From NCBI GenBank assembly GCA_049658265.1, contig JBASOM010000053.1, forward strand, positions 1-41,019: a stretch of DNA of 41,019 bases, in the 5' to 3' direction. The DNA is from DTU063 sp001512695 (GTDB lineage: Bacteria; Bacillota; Thermosediminibacteria; Thermosediminibacterales; Tepidanaerobacteraceae). Under the pieces are notes generated by a model. It searched no databases. It worked only from the letters and a program-made list of their open reading frames with translations, and was not told the origin of the DNA. Made by a program: the position numbers and the translations under genes. Of this stretch, positions 24,521 through 32,595 are shown piece by piece (position 1 is the first letter of the stretch; the number at the start of each line of letters is the position of its first letter).

Positions 24521-27500
24521 TTAACCACACTTGGAGTAGCCACAGCTGCGGCATACTACGCAGCCTCCATCGTGTTCAAGGGTATGGCCGCATTCGGGAC
24601 ATGCAGAACTTTTTACGAGCAACTTATTTACATTTGAACTGCTTTCATCCTTTGTTATAGCCCTTTCATCGGTTTCGGTATCACCATAACGCTTAATATA
24701 GGCGTAGTTTGATTCATGGTTGTTGCCGTTTCCGTTTATTAGACCTATGCTGCGCTCAATGGCCCTGCCTATGGCATCGGGACATGAGAGCACCTTTATT
24801 TCCTTGTTGTTGGCCATCTGGCGCAAGGTAGAGTGACAGCGTATGCCCTTTAGCTGCTCGACTATGGCCTTGACGTCAATCCCGGAACGAAGGGCCATGG
24901 AAATCAAGCGGCTGGTGGCCTCTGACTGGGAGGGACAGCCTCCTGCCCGGCCAAGGTTGGTAAACACTTCGCAGATGCCACGTTCATCGGTATTTACTGT
25001 GATGTACAGATTTCCGCAGCCGATCTTTACCTTTTCGGTATTGCCGTAGGTGACACTGGGCCTTGGCCTTGGCTTTATTTCACTTCCCGGAATCATGTCG
25101 GCTATCGGGCAATCTTCGCAGCGTTGAGCTACCGTCATATCCTTCGTCTCATCTTTAGCCTTATCTTTCGTGCCTTTATTGAGGACCTGTTCCTCCCTGC
25201 TGCCGTCTCTGTATATCGTCACACCTTTGCAGCCCAGTTCATAAGCCATCAAATAAACATCTCTTACATCTTCCCTGCTTGCACTGTAGGGGAAGTTTAC
25301 GGTCTTTGATACGGCATTGTCGGTGTATTTCTGGAAGGCAGCCTGGATCTTTATATGCCATTCGGGAGTAATGTCATGGGCAGTGACAAAGACCTTTCTT
25401 ATTTTGTCCGGTAAACCCGCTATCTCCTGAACCGACCCCTTATCTATGACCTCCTGCATCAATTCATCGGTGTAAAGCCCTAAATCGCTTAAAGCCTTTT
25501 TAAATAAGGGGTGCACCTCAACCAAGCGCTCATTGTCAAGCACATGCCTCTCGAAAGCCAAAGCAAATATGGGCTCGATGCCGCTGGAAGCTCCCGCTAT
25601 AATGCTTATGGTTCCCGTAGGTGCAATAGTTGTCGTGGTGGCATTTCTCAAGCGCATTCCCTTGTCTTTGTAAATGCTCTTTTCCCAATTGGGGAAGACC
25701 CCTCGCTCTTTTGCCAGTTCTTCGGAGGCCTTTTTTGACTCACTGTCAATAAAGCTCATTACTTCTTCAGCCATTTTTACGGCTTCATCGGAATTATAGG
25801 GAATGCCGAGCTGTATTAACAGATCCGCAAAGCCCATCACACCGAGTCCGATCTTGCGGTTGGCCAAAGTCATTTCTTCTATTTCCTTTAAAGGATATAG
25901 GTTTACATCTATGACATCATCTAATAACCTTACGGCGGCATGCACGGTTTCCCTCAGGCCCTCGTAATCGATGATGCTCTTATCTCCATCCTTTTTGACG
26001 AATTTTGCAAGGTTTATAGAACCCAAATTGCAACTTTCGAATGGTAGCAGAGGCTGTTCTCCGCATTGGTGAACCACTAGTCCATTACATATCATTGAAT
26101 GGGTCACCGGTTCTGTTAAATCATAAACAGTTTCTTCTCCTACATATTCTACTAACTCGACTTCGTCATAGAATTTTTCTGCATAAAACCTGTCAAAAAC
26201 TATGTTATCAAGAGTTTGATTTTTGCTCGACTGTATAAATCCAATCTTCTGCCTAAATCTTTCCCGGCTAGCTCCAAAAACACCTAGCTCGTACAATACT
26301 CCATCGGTGCCATAAAATCTTTCCTCTCCGTCGACCGTCACATACCTGAATTTTTTCTCCTGGGGCTTTCGAGACCTGTCCATAAGCACACTTTTTATGC
26401 CGAAATTTAAAAGCAATATTTGGACCTGGGTTAATAATTTTTTACTCTTTGAGGTTAGGGCTATCCACTCACTATTAGGTTTAGAATTGGTCCTTACTGT
26501 GCCATCAGCTGTAAATAAACCTTGTAAAAAGCCTTGCACTGCGTAATACGGCGCTTTAAATATGGCTTCCGGAACTTCTTTATCTTGTGCACCAACGCTT
26601 TTTACACCAAGGTCCTTGAAAAAGTTCACCATAGGTTTGCTATGATAAGATAAATGATAAACTCCATTTATACGTTTTACTTCACGTATATCCTTGCCGT
26701 ACATACCATTAATAATACCTTTAAGGTAATCAAGTATCTCTGCATCATCCTTACCGAAAGCAAATCCTACGCGATAGTTTTCACCCTGGTCTCTGAGCCA
26801 ACCATCTCCTACTAGCCAACCTAAAACTTGTCCCAATTCTCGAGACCAATTTTGTGGAAAATTAAATGTGTATATCCTGCCATTTTTCCCCTTATATCTA
26901 TTGACAACTGGAAAAGGAAGCTTGTCATTTTTAGAAAAACTGCCTTCCCCTGATTGAATTAATACTTCGTCTCCTGCTTTAATCTCTCTAAGCTCTTTCC
27001 AACCTTCGGTTGTTAAAAATCTATGATCAGGAGTTGCTTTAATCTGAAAGCCTGATTTTGTCACAAGACGCATTACTTCTTTTTTACCATTATTGTAGAC
27101 CTGCACAACCGGGTTTAATGTTGTTCCCGAAACACCCATATTAGGTACTGCCTCGACAAGTCGTCCATCATTGGCTACCATTAATTGGGTTGTTGGAACC
27201 CTGTTGTCAGTAACTATTCTAAAACCGCCTTTTTTATATCGGGTATAAAGTTCATCTATTCTGACCAAGCCTTCTTCCGTAGCTACCAAGGTGTCACCGG
27301 TTACACAAGGGTTGGTGCTTTCGATGGCCCCGATGGAAGGGGTGGGGTTGTCCTCATTCATCCTATCGATATATATGATTCCGGGCTCGCCGTTGTTCCA
27401 GGCCATGTCCACAATTAAATCGAAAACTTCCCTAGCTTTTAGCCTACCCGTAACTTTATTGGTGTGGGGATCTATCAGGTCGTATTCCCCGTCATTTTCC

Positions 27501-28129
27501 AGGGCTTTCATAAACTCATCTGTGATTGCCACACTTATGTTGAAGTTGGTGATTTCCTTATCGTCCTGCTTGCACCTAATAAACTCTAAAATATCCGGAT
27601 GGTCAACCCGCAAAATACCCATGTTGGCACCCCGACGAACCCCGCCCTGCTTTACGGCTTCCGTTGCAGAGTTGAATACCTTCATGAAGGATATGGGCCC
27701 TGAAGCCACGCCACCTGTAGACTTTACCGTGGCCCCTTTGGGACGAAGGCGAGAAAAGCTAAAACCCGTTCCTCCACCGCTTTTATGTATAAGGGCTGCA
27801 TGCTTTATGGAGTCAAAAATTCCCTCCATGGAATCTTCTACTGGCAGCACAAAGCAAGCCGATAACTGGCCAAGCTCTCTACCGGCATTCATAAGTGTAG
27901 GGGAATTGGGGAGAAATTTTAATTCCGCCATTTCCTCATAGAACTTTTCTTGCCAATATCTAGACTTGCCCTCGGAGTACTTATCCTCCGCCTTCGCTAT
28001 AGCTCGAGATACCCTTTCAAGCAATTGTTCCGGTGTCTCTATCACATTGCCTTCTTCATCTTTAGCCAGATAACGCTTCTTCAAAACGACCTTGGAGTTT
28101 TCCGATAATTTTAACTTTTTCGTTCCCAT
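24521..28129 (-). CDS. nrdJ: Adenosylcobalamin-dependent (class II) ribonucleotide reductase with intein
   Basis: The precursor has 1202 residues; without the 414-residue intein the mature enzyme has 788. It reduces ribonucleotides to deoxyribonucleotides using a B12-derived thiyl radical. By the NrdJ pattern, the redox Cys pair is C92 (QLSACFVLP) and C700 (FESCNLGSINL), and the catalytic triad is N273 with C689 and E691 (NP, intein, CGE). A TSCPD domain lies near 1045-1125, and the C-terminal tail has CPEC, CVVC, C and the end SKCG, the swinging redox cysteines and a zinc site. An NrdR-like box lies upstream at 28227-28242. No small NrdB-type subunit is nearby, as expected for class II. Confidence 0.96.
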   Translation of the reverse strand: MGTKKLKLSENSKVVLKKRYLAKDEEGNVIETPEQLLERVSRAIAKAEDKYSEGKSRYWQEKFYEEMAELKFLPNSPTLMNAGRELGQLSACFVLPVEDSMEGIFDSIKHAALIHKSGGGTGFSFSRLRPKGATVKSTGGVASGPISFMKVFNSATEAVKQGGVRRGANMGILRVDHPDILEFIRCKQDDKEITNFNISVAITDEFMKALENDGEYDLIDPHTNKVTGRLKAREVFDLIVDMAWNNGEPGIIYIDRMNEDNPTPSIGAIESTNPCVTGDTLVATEEGLVRIDELYTRYKKGGFRIVTDNRVPTTQLMVANDGRLVEAVPNMGVSGTTLNPVVQVYNNGKKEVMRLVTKSGFQIKATPDHRFLTTEGWKELREIKAGDEVLIQSGEGSFSKNDKLPFPVVNRYKGKNGRIYTFNFPQNWSRELGQVLGWLVGDGWLRDQGENYRVGFAFGKDDAEILDYLKGIINGMYGKDIREVKRINGVYHLSYHSKPMVNFFKDLGVKSVGAQDKEVPEAIFKAPYYAVQGFLQGLFTADGTVRTNSKPNSEWIALTSKSKKLLTQVQILLLNFGIKSVLMDRSRKPQEKKFRYVTVDGEERFYGTDGVLYELGVFGASRERFRQKIGFIQSSKNQTLDNIVFDRFYAEKFYDEVELVEYVGEETVYDLTEPVTHSMICNGLVVHQCGEQPLLPFESCNLGSINLAKFVKKDGDKSIIDYEGLRETVHAAVRLLDDVIDVNLYPLKEIEEMTLANRKIGLGVMGFADLLIQLGIPYNSDEAVKMAEEVMSFIDSESKKASEELAKERGVFPNWEKSIYKDKGMRLRNATTTTIAPTGTISIIAGASSGIEPIFALAFERHVLDNERLVEVHPLFKKALSDLGLYTDELMQEVIDKGSVQEIAGLPDKIRKVFVTAHDITPEWHIKIQAAFQKYTDNAVSKTVNFPYSASREDVRDVYLMAYELGCKGVTIYRDGSREEQVLNKGTKDKAKDETKDMTVAQRCEDCPIADMIPGSEIKPRPRPSVTYGNTEKVKIGCGNLYITVNTDERGICEVFTNLGRAGGCPSQSEATSRLISMALRSGIDVKAIVEQLKGIRCHSTLRQMANNKEIKVLSCPDAIGRAIERSIGLINGNGNNHESNYAYIKRYGDTETDERAITKDESSSNVNKLLVKSSACPECGHTLEHDGGCVVCRSCGYSKCG
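26066..27307 (-). mobile_element. Intein with LAGLIDADG homing endonuclease inside nrdJ
   Basis: Residues 275-688 of the precursor. Block A starts CVTGDTLVATEEG; block B is near TPDHRFLTTEGW. Two dodecapeptide motifs, LGQVLGWLVGDG (433-443 region) and LQGLFTADGTV (535-545 region), indicate a LAGLIDADG endonuclease. Block F/G is VYDLTEPVTHSMICNGLVVHQ followed by extein Cys689 (block shown in part: VYDLTEP and NGLVVHQ). The intein ends His-Gln instead of the usual His-Asn. The insertion lies exactly between NP and CGEQ, the most conserved point of the enzyme. By eye the intein DNA is more A+T rich than the flanking extein. Confidence 0.95.
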
Positions 28130-28226
28130 TTATATCACCTCATCCGTTTCTGCCTATTTCTTCTTGCATTTTACCCCTTTTCTCTAGTCTCTAACAAGTT
28201 TAAAATTAAAAAAAAGAATATTCAAT

Positions 28227-28242
28227 ATACTATATATTGTGG
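28227..28242. promoter_or_regulatory. NrdR-like box upstream of nrdJ
   Basis: On the minus strand CCACAATATATAGTAT matches the NrdR box pattern ACACWATATATWGTGT at 14 of 16 positions. NrdR boxes usually come in pairs; a second clear copy is not visible at the normal distance. The rest of the 28130-28434 gap is A+T rich without a gene. Confidence 0.5.
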
Positions 28243-28392
28243 TAATATAATTATACAATACAACATGTTGACTTCAAGGGCAGCCAAGTCCTATATATGT
28301 ACATTTTTGTCTCTTATTTGCTGCGAGCTAAGTATTTCTCTGTATTTTATTACCGCATATATTATTATATGTAAAACGCAAATATAAAATAG

Positions 28393-28423
28393 AAAAAGGC
28401 GATCTTAGTTTTACTAGATCGCC
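28393..28423 (-). terminator. Terminator of the rubredoxin-like/perR operon
   Basis: GGCGATCT (28398-28405) pairs with AGATCGCC (28416-28423); on the minus strand TTTTTCT follows. It lies 12 bases beyond the perR stop. Confidence 0.85.
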
Positions 28424-28434
28424 ATCCTTTAAAC

Positions 28435-28845
28435 TTATTCCTGCTCGTTGTTTTTGCAATCTGTGCAAAGGCCATAAAACAAGACTTTGTGAAAAAACAC
28501 TTTCACATCATTATTCAGTTCAATGCATCTGTCGATTTCTTCGTCTACAGGACATCCTTTTACGTCGATTACTTTTTCGCACTCGGTACATACAAAATGA
28601 TAATGGTTGTCCGGATTGCCGTCAAAGCGGCTGTATTTGCTGCCAAATTTAAGTTCTGTAATCTCGCCTAATTCAGCCAGCTTACCTAAATTTCTATAAA
28701 CAGTACCGAGACTGATATTTGGCATTTCTTTTTTTACCTGTTCATATATCCAGTCTGCTGTGGGATGAGTATCCGTGCTTCGCAAGACCTTTAAAATCAA
28801 ATCCCTCTGCTTGGTTTTACGAATAAAACCTTTTTGCGTATCCAT
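28435..28845 (-). CDS. perR: Fur-family metalloregulator, PerR-like
   Basis: A 136-residue Fur-family repressor. The winged helix includes ISLGTVYRNLGKLAELGEI; the metal region has DNHYHFVCTECEKVIDV, and a second CxxC lies in GLCTDCKNN, so the structural Cys4 zinc site is complete. The call PerR over Fur or Zur rests on the Per-box-like palindrome upstream and the partner gene, a small redox-type iron protein. It starts 9 bases after the rubredoxin-like gene stop and is in the same operon. It is probably autoregulated. Confidence 0.85.
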   Translation of the reverse strand: MDTQKGFIRKTKQRDLILKVLRSTDTHPTADWIYEQVKKEMPNISLGTVYRNLGKLAELGEITELKFGSKYSRFDGNPDNHYHFVCTECEKVIDVKGCPVDEEIDRCIELNNDVKVFFHKVLFYGLCTDCKNNEQE

Positions 28846-28854
28846 TTATAAAAC

Positions 28855-28980
28855 CTACTTGTCTTCCTGGGGTGCTTCTACTTTCGTAAATGTATTTTTG
28901 GCTTCGCACTCAGGACATTTTCTCGGTTTACAACGAGCTTCTCTTTCGTATCCGCATTCACTGCACTTGAAAATAGCCAT
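28855..28980 (-). CDS. Small rubredoxin-like (RCKP-type) protein
   Basis: A 41-residue ORF, ATG at 28980 and TAG ending at 28855, with GGAGGTG before the start. Four cysteines in two CxxC knuckles (CSEC at 6-9 and CPEC at 22-25) flank the motif REARCKPRKC, which has a fifth Cys at 17. The pattern matches tiny rubredoxin-like/zinc-ribbon proteins with an RCKP motif found in anaerobes, which may bind iron or zinc. It is the first gene of an operon with perR and lies just downstream of a Per-box, which suggests a part in peroxide or oxygen defence. Confidence 0.85.
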   Translation of the reverse strand: MAIFKCSECGYEREARCKPRKCPECEAKNTFTKVEAPQEDK

Positions 28981-28996
28981 TGAGGCACCTCCATAT

Positions 28997-29049
28997 TAAT
29001 AATGATTATTATTTATATATAGTATACCTGAAAAAATGAAACATGTCAA
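28997..29049 (-). promoter_or_regulatory. Promoter with Per/Fur-type box
   Basis: On the minus strand TTGACA (29049-29044), 17 bases, TATACT (29026-29021). Ten bases downstream is a perfect 15-bp palindrome TAATAATCATTATTA (29011-28997), 12 of 14 defined positions of the Per box TTATAATnATTATAA. A repressor there would block the transcript of the rubredoxin-like gene and perR. Confidence 0.82.
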
Positions 29050-29192
29050 TTTGCATCATCAGAGTATCAATAGTATAATTTCTCATAATTTTGTAGCATT
29101 TTTCGCAACTAGTCACTTTTCCTATCTGCAATAGGTCATTCATAGTATTTACCGCGTGAAAAATTTAATGAAAAATTTTTTTTATTTTTTTC

Positions 29193-29220
29193 TTGACATT
29201 CCTGCTTTCATGTGTATAAT
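29193..29220 (+). promoter_or_regulatory. Strong promoter of the 31-residue orphan gene
   Basis: Consensus TTGACA (29193-29198), 16-base spacer, consensus TATAAT (29215-29220), preceded by a T-rich tract (29177-29191). The transcript leader would be about 38 bases. Confidence 0.8.
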
Positions 29221-29264
29221 AATATTATAATACTTGTATACAATTATCCAAAGGAGGTTGCCCC

Positions 29265-29360
29265 ATGGAAAAAAACATTATCTATTCAAGCGAGCAGGAA
29301 AACATTTACGAAGATTACATCCTGGATTATCTGTATCAGTCAGCATTTATGGAGCATTAA
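29265..29360 (+). CDS. 31-residue acidic micro-protein, unknown
   Basis: ATG at 29265 and TAA at 29358-29360, with an ideal AAGGAGG eight bases upstream. The product is acidic and tyrosine-rich (IIYSSEQENIYEDYILDYLY), with no Cys, no signal peptide and no clear membrane helix. It has its own consensus promoter and a short hairpin terminator, so it is a self-contained transcription unit between a perR operon (divergent) and a patatin gene (convergent). I do not recognise it. Options are a regulatory micro-protein, a developmental peptide or a leader; no downstream gene on this strand makes a leader unlikely. Confidence 0.65.
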   Translation: MEKNIIYSSEQENIYEDYILDYLYQSAFMEH

Positions 29361-29388
29361 AGATAAATAATAAAGGTCCCTTTACTAT

Positions 29389-29412
29389 AAGAGGTGAGTC
29401 AGGCCTCTTTTT
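29389..29412 (+). terminator. Terminator of the 31-residue orphan gene
   Basis: AAGAGG (29389-29394) pairs with CCTCTT (29404-29409), followed by TTTTTATTTT. The stem is short; a further AAAGG/CCTTT hairpin lies just before it. Confidence 0.6.
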
Positions 29413-29422
29413 ATTTTGTACT

Positions 29423-30316
29423 TCATGATGATAAATATTTAATAATTTTTGGCAGTTCCCTTTCAGCCACTTTCTCACCGTACTCTACGATTTCCGGTAT
29501 CCGGTGAAAGTCCTTATAGCCAACACCCTTTATGTCGGGATATATATAATATCCCGGATGTTCCTTTCTTATATAATGTGACAGCTCATCTCCCATTATG
29601 TCAATTGTAGCCATTAAAATATCTATTATAGAGTCTACTTTTGCCCTGCTTTCCGACACCCCCAAATCCACACCTATGATTTTTGTCGCCCCTTGGGAAT
29701 GCAGTATATCCACCGGGATGTTGTTTTTTATGCCTCCATCTACCAAGGTGTGACCTTTAACTACCCTGGGAAGAAACACACCCGGCAAGGAAATGCTCGC
29801 CCTAACCGCTGTAGCCAAACTCCTGTCGGTTATAAAAACCGTGTTGCTTAATTTTTTTCGCGGAACATTTTTCCTCGGGCAGAACACCACTGTTTGTCCC
29901 GAATTAATATCCGCACTTACTACGGACAGGGGGACCTTCAAGTCATTAAAGCCTTTTTTGTCAAATGTCTCTTCAAGAAACTGTTCGATTTTTTCCCCTT
30001 TAAAAAGTCCTTTCGGTAAGGTCCAGTGAACCATAGGTCTTTTGGTCCAGTAGTAAAAAAACAACAGCAATATATACACCCCGGTAACTGTAGGATCGAG
30101 TAGACATATTGGATTTATGCTCTTAAAATCCTCCAAAAATTTTTCCAGGTCGACCCCGGCAGCATACAGTGCGCCGACTATACTTCCTGCACTGGTTCCG
30201 GCTATGATATCCGGAAAAATTTTGTTTTTTATAAGCACATTTAAAATGCCAAGGTGAACGGCACCTCTCACTCCACCGCCGCTCAATGCCAATCCAAGCT
30301 TATAGGTCTTTGCCAC
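29423..30316 (-). CDS. Patatin-like phospholipase
   Basis: A 297-residue RssA/YchK-type patatin. The oxyanion loop is SGGGVRGAVHLGIL, the nucleophile elbow GTSAGS contains the catalytic Ser, and the catalytic Asp lies in DGGIKNNIP. These are the Ser-Asp dyad motifs of patatin acyl hydrolases, probably acting on membrane phospholipids. There is a hydrophobic stretch (VYILLLFFYYW) between them. An in-frame ATG at 30337 lacks a site; GTG at 30316 is preceded by GGGGGGAA and gives MAKTYKLGLALSGGG. It stands alone between terminators. Confidence 0.9.
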   Translation of the reverse strand: MAKTYKLGLALSGGGVRGAVHLGILNVLIKNKIFPDIIAGTSAGSIVGALYAAGVDLEKFLEDFKSINPICLLDPTVTGVYILLLFFYYWTKRPMVHWTLPKGLFKGEKIEQFLEETFDKKGFNDLKVPLSVVSADINSGQTVVFCPRKNVPRKKLSNTVFITDRSLATAVRASISLPGVFLPRVVKGHTLVDGGIKNNIPVDILHSQGATKIIGVDLGVSESRAKVDSIIDILMATIDIMGDELSHYIRKEHPGYYIYPDIKGVGYKDFHRIPEIVEYGEKVAERELPKIIKYLSS

Positions 30317-30396
30317 TTTCCATTCCCCCCATCCCAAACAGCAGGCCCTAATATTAAAATATTAAAGGAGGGGGAATTTGTTGACAGTTGCTATGA

Positions 30397-30428
30397 CAAA
30401 AAAACCCCGTACCTAAAATAGGTACGGG
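30397..30428 (-). terminator. Terminator of the por operon
   Basis: CCCGTACCTA / TAGGTACGGG arms (30406-30415, 30419-30428) with a short loop, followed on the minus strand by nine bases ending in TTTTTTT. Confidence 0.9.
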
Positions 30429-30454
30429 ATTCTATTAAAGCAATGCCTTGCGCA

Positions 30455-31402
30455 TTAGCGGGGAGGCAATTCGGGTTTTTCACCGCAGCGCTCAAGGAGG
30501 GCCAGCCATCTCTGGTCTACTTCTTCCTGGATCTCCTTTATGAGATGCTCATTTCCGGGAGCAAACAGATGGCGGAATCTTCCCTGCGGTTTTAAGAATT
30601 CTTCTATCGGCACGTACTTCTTGGGCTTCTTATTGAGCTTCCACTTGCCGTTTTCCACTTCAAAGAGAGGCCAAAAGCGAGTCTCAACTGCCAGCTTCAC
30701 CAATTCTACTATATCAGGAGTGTTGTATCTCCAGCCCCTGGGACAGGGTGACAATATGTTGATAAAAGCTGGACCATCCACTTCAAACGCCTTCTTGGCC
30801 TTTTTATGGACATCCTGCCAATTGCTGATGGCCGTCTGGGCCACGTAAGGTATATTGTGTGCCGCCATTACAGCAGCTAAATCTTTCCTGGGTTGCTGTT
30901 TTCCGGGCACCACCTTGCCGGCGGGGCTGGTGGTAGTATCCGCACCCATAGGTGTGGCACTGGAGCGCTGGATACCGGTGTTCATGTAAGCACCGTTGTC
31001 CAAGCACACGTAGACAAGGTTGTGTCCCCGCTCCATGGCCCCTGAAAGGGACTGAAGACCTATGTCGTAAGTGCCACCGTCACCGCCGAAGGCTACGAAT
31101 TTAAAGTCGTCATCTAGTTTCCCTTGTTTTTTCAGGGACCTGTATGCTGCTTCAACTCCGCTGATGGTAGCACCTGCGTTTTCAAATGCATTGTGTATGA
31201 ATGAACAGTTCCATGCAGTATATGGATATATGGTAGAGGCAACCTCCAAACAGCCAGTGGCACAGCCCACCACCACATTCTCGTCATTTTCCAGGGCATT
31301 TAGCACCATGCGCACTGAAATGCCGTGACCGCATCCTGCACAGAGCCTATGACCTCCAACAAATCTCTCATTGACTTGGGCAAGTTCTTTTAATGTAGCC
31401 AT
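30455..31402 (-). CDS. porB: Pyruvate:ferredoxin oxidoreductase, beta subunit (TPP-binding)
   Basis: A 315-residue beta subunit. The thiamine-diphosphate site is seen in FGGDGGTYDIGLQSLSGAM and LDNGAYMNTGIQRSS. Cysteines for the proximal 4Fe-4S cluster lie in CAGCGHG (21, 24), GCATGC and CPRGW. It decarboxylates pyruvate and passes electrons through clusters to ferredoxin, making acetyl-CoA, or runs in reverse in carbon fixation. Last gene of the gamma-delta-alpha-beta operon, 11 bases after porA, followed by a strong terminator. Substrate preference for pyruvate over other 2-oxoacids is inferred from family resemblance and subunit layout. Confidence 0.92.
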   Translation of the reverse strand: MATLKELAQVNERFVGGHRLCAGCGHGISVRMVLNALENDENVVVGCATGCLEVASTIYPYTAWNCSFIHNAFENAGATISGVEAAYRSLKKQGKLDDDFKFVAFGGDGGTYDIGLQSLSGAMERGHNLVYVCLDNGAYMNTGIQRSSATPMGADTTTSPAGKVVPGKQQPRKDLAAVMAAHNIPYVAQTAISNWQDVHKKAKKAFEVDGPAFINILSPCPRGWRYNTPDIVELVKLAVETRFWPLFEVENGKWKLNKKPKKYVPIEEFLKPQGRFRHLFAPGNEHLIKEIQEEVDQRWLALLERCGEKPELPPR

Positions 31403-31413
31403 TCCTGCACCTC

Positions 31414-32595
31414 CTATTCTCTGAGACCTAAGTATCTCACGAATTTGTCAACTTTGCCCGTTTTGATGATATCTGCCAGGTCATTGTAGACCTGCTCGAT
31501 ATCTTCCAGGCGCAAATCTCTTCCGCCAAGACCGTATACGTAATTGACTACCTTGATGTCAGCTTTTAAGTCGTATAGGGATGTCCTCACATCTGCAAAC
31601 ATGGGGCCTCCCAGTGTGGAGAAGGTCTCCGCCCTGTCAAGGACCGCGACAGCCTTGACGCTCTTTAGTGCATCAACTATTGCTTCATGGGGGAATGGTC
31701 TGAAAGCCCTCGGCTTTAGCACGCCGACTTTTAGACCTTTGGCCCTCAGCTCATCGCATACTCCCTTGGCACTTCCTGCAGCGGAGTTCATTACTACTAT
31801 GGCCATGTCGGCATCATCGAGTTTGTAAGCATCGATCAGGCCGTAACTTCTGCCCGAAATCTTGGCATATTCCTTGCCAACCTCTTCAATTACCCGTTTG
31901 GCATTTTCCATGGCTGCTACCTGCTGGTATTTGTGCTCAAAGTAATAGTCGTACATGTCGAAGTTACCCATGGAAATCTGTTCTTTTACATTGAGCAGTG
32001 CTTCCTGTGGATGATAGGTGCCTATAAATTCCCTTACGGTTTCATCATCTAAGATTTCCAGGACACCTAAAGAGTGGCTAGTGATAAAGCCATCATAGTT
32101 GACGCTGACGGGTAAAAGCACATCTGGATGCTCTGCAATGCGTATGGCTTGAATCATATTGTCATAGGCTTCCTGGGCATTCTCGGAAAATAGTTGTATG
32201 ACGCCTGATTGCTTTATTCCCATGGCATCACTGTGGTCGCAGTGAATATTTATGGGGGCGCTCAGGGCTCTATTGGCTACCGGGAATACAATTGGAAGTC
32301 TCATGGACGCTGCCACGTAAACTACCTCAAACATGTAAGCAAGGCCCTGGCTTGAGGTACAAGTCATGGCACGGGCTCCGGCAGCTGATGCGCCCATAGT
32401 AGCACTCATGGCACTGTGTTCACTTTCAACTGTTACAAATTCAGTATCGACTTGGCCGTTGTTTACAAAGGATGAAAACAACTGGACAACTTCCGTAGAA
32501 GGAGTAATGGGATATGCTGCAACGACATCCGGGTTTATCTGCCTCATAGCCTGGGCAACTGCTTCATTTCCGGTAAGGGCAACTTTACTCTTCAT
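31414..32595 (-). CDS. porA: Pyruvate:ferredoxin oxidoreductase, alpha subunit
   Basis: A 393-residue alpha subunit with the family start TGNEAVAQAMRQINPDVVAAYPITPSTEVVQ (beginning TGNEAVAQAM), the segment EFVTVESEHSAMSATMGASA that contributes to the TPP active site, and MTCTSSQGLAYMFEV. The C-terminal third has the CoA-binding type region. It starts inside the last codons of porD (11-base overlap), so the subunits are translationally coupled. Together with beta it forms the catalytic core. Confidence 0.92.
   Translation of the reverse strand: MKSKVALTGNEAVAQAMRQINPDVVAAYPITPSTEVVQLFSSFVNNGQVDTEFVTVESEHSAMSATMGASAAGARAMTCTSSQGLAYMFEVVYVAASMRLPIVFPVANRALSAPINIHCDHSDAMGIKQSGVIQLFSENAQEAYDNMIQAIRIAEHPDVLLPVSVNYDGFITSHSLGVLEILDDETVREFIGTYHPQEALLNVKEQISMGNFDMYDYYFEHKYQQVAAMENAKRVIEEVGKEYAKISGRSYGLIDAYKLDDADMAIVVMNSAAGSAKGVCDELRAKGLKVGVLKPRAFRPFPHEAIVDALKSVKAVAVLDRAETFSTLGGPMFADVRTSLYDLKADIKVVNYVYGLGGRDLRLEDIEQVYNDLADIIKTGKVDKFVRYLGLRE

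Noticed and set aside
24346..24543. N-terminal extension of the HAD phosphatase frame to 24543
   Set aside because: It runs through the nrdJ terminator hairpin, lacks a ribosome site and is not part of the HAD fold; the TTG at 24345 has a clear site.
27291..27941. Plus-strand open frame of 216 codons inside nrdJ
   Set aside because: Antisense to the catalytic domain and crossing the intein border; no recognisable protein features.
28130..28434. Cobalamin riboswitch before the B12-dependent reductase
   Set aside because: No B12-box-like or long structured G+C-rich segment is present; the leader is A+T rich and short.
30365..30412. Short plus-strand ORF (TTG, 11 codons) behind GGAGGGGG near 30368, like a leader peptide
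   Set aside because: It ends in the por terminator and no gene follows on that strand; the G-rich tract is more likely chance or promoter-side sequence of the patatin gene.
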